From NCBI GenBank assembly GCA_004151065.3, contig NWUY0300025755.1, positions 42,713-58,193 on the forward strand: a stretch of 15,481 nt of DNA, written 5' to 3'. Below are positions 15,421-15,481 of this stretch, piece by piece. The translations under genes and the position numbers were made by a program. The notes below the pieces were generated by a model. That model saw only the letters and a list, made by a program, of their open reading frames with translations, was not told the DNA's origin and made no database searches. The DNA is from Larix sibirica. Its lineage: Eukaryota > Streptophyta > Pinopsida > Pinales > Pinaceae. The stretch's first letter is position 1. The number at the start of each line of letters is the position of its first letter.

Positions 15421-15481
15421 TTTTTTTTTTTAATGGTTTTAATTTTTTTAAATTTTATGAGCCAACATGGATTTTAATTAC

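Overview
The window is nuclear DNA from a land plant. It holds one clearly recognisable protein-coding gene, a DSK2/ubiquilin homologue (the proteasome and autophagy ubiquitin receptor), on the + strand. Plant-type features support this: the N-terminus begins MGGEGD, the linker contains NPLPNPW as in plant DSK2, and the introns are AT-rich with GT..AG ends. Intron 6 is swollen by retroelements, and the surrounding DNA is also retroelement-rich. This suits a large, repeat-rich plant genome such as a gymnosperm or early-diverging angiosperm, but the species cannot be fixed from the sequence.

Layout: 1-1440 is AT-rich 5' flank with no gene seen. A pyrimidine-rich patch and a TATA-like run lie at about 1450-1515, followed by a 5' leader (about 1540-1713), a 324-bp leader intron (1714-2037) and the coding region. 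The CDS joins 2089-2344, 3389-4171, 4285-4526, 4940-5032, 5116-5174, 8972-9078 and 9314-9459. It totals 1686 nt and 561 residues, and every junction keeps the frame. In order, the protein carries an N-terminal ubiquitin-like domain, a Gly-rich linker, four STI1-type repeats in two pairs and a C-terminal UBA domain.

Intron 4 (413 bp) contains a 110-bp hairpin element with 22-bp terminal inverted repeats. Intron 6 (3797 bp) carries, in antisense, a decayed Ty3/gypsy integrase fragment (about 7750-8780), overlain by 70-bp and 63-bp tandem duplications. A 29-bp minisatellite sits just before exon 7. The intron 6 donor itself completes a TAA stop in the exon 6 frame, so intron retention or intronic polyadenylation would give a protein lacking UBA.

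Downstream, 9460-11900 is 3' UTR and AT-rich intergenic DNA with one 69-bp tandem duplication. From about 15050 down to 11900 on the minus strand lies a decayed plant L1-type LINE. Its reverse transcriptase motifs come first and an RNase H remnant follows; it is broken by frameshifts, stops and local duplications. At the right edge, 15258-15420 is a second hairpin element related to the one in intron 4.

No RNA gene, CRISPR array or previously undescribed multi-gene system is visible. The more unusual signals are the splice-site-generated stop, the density of 29-99-bp local duplications, the shared hairpin family, and a G-quadruplex-type motif inside exon 3.
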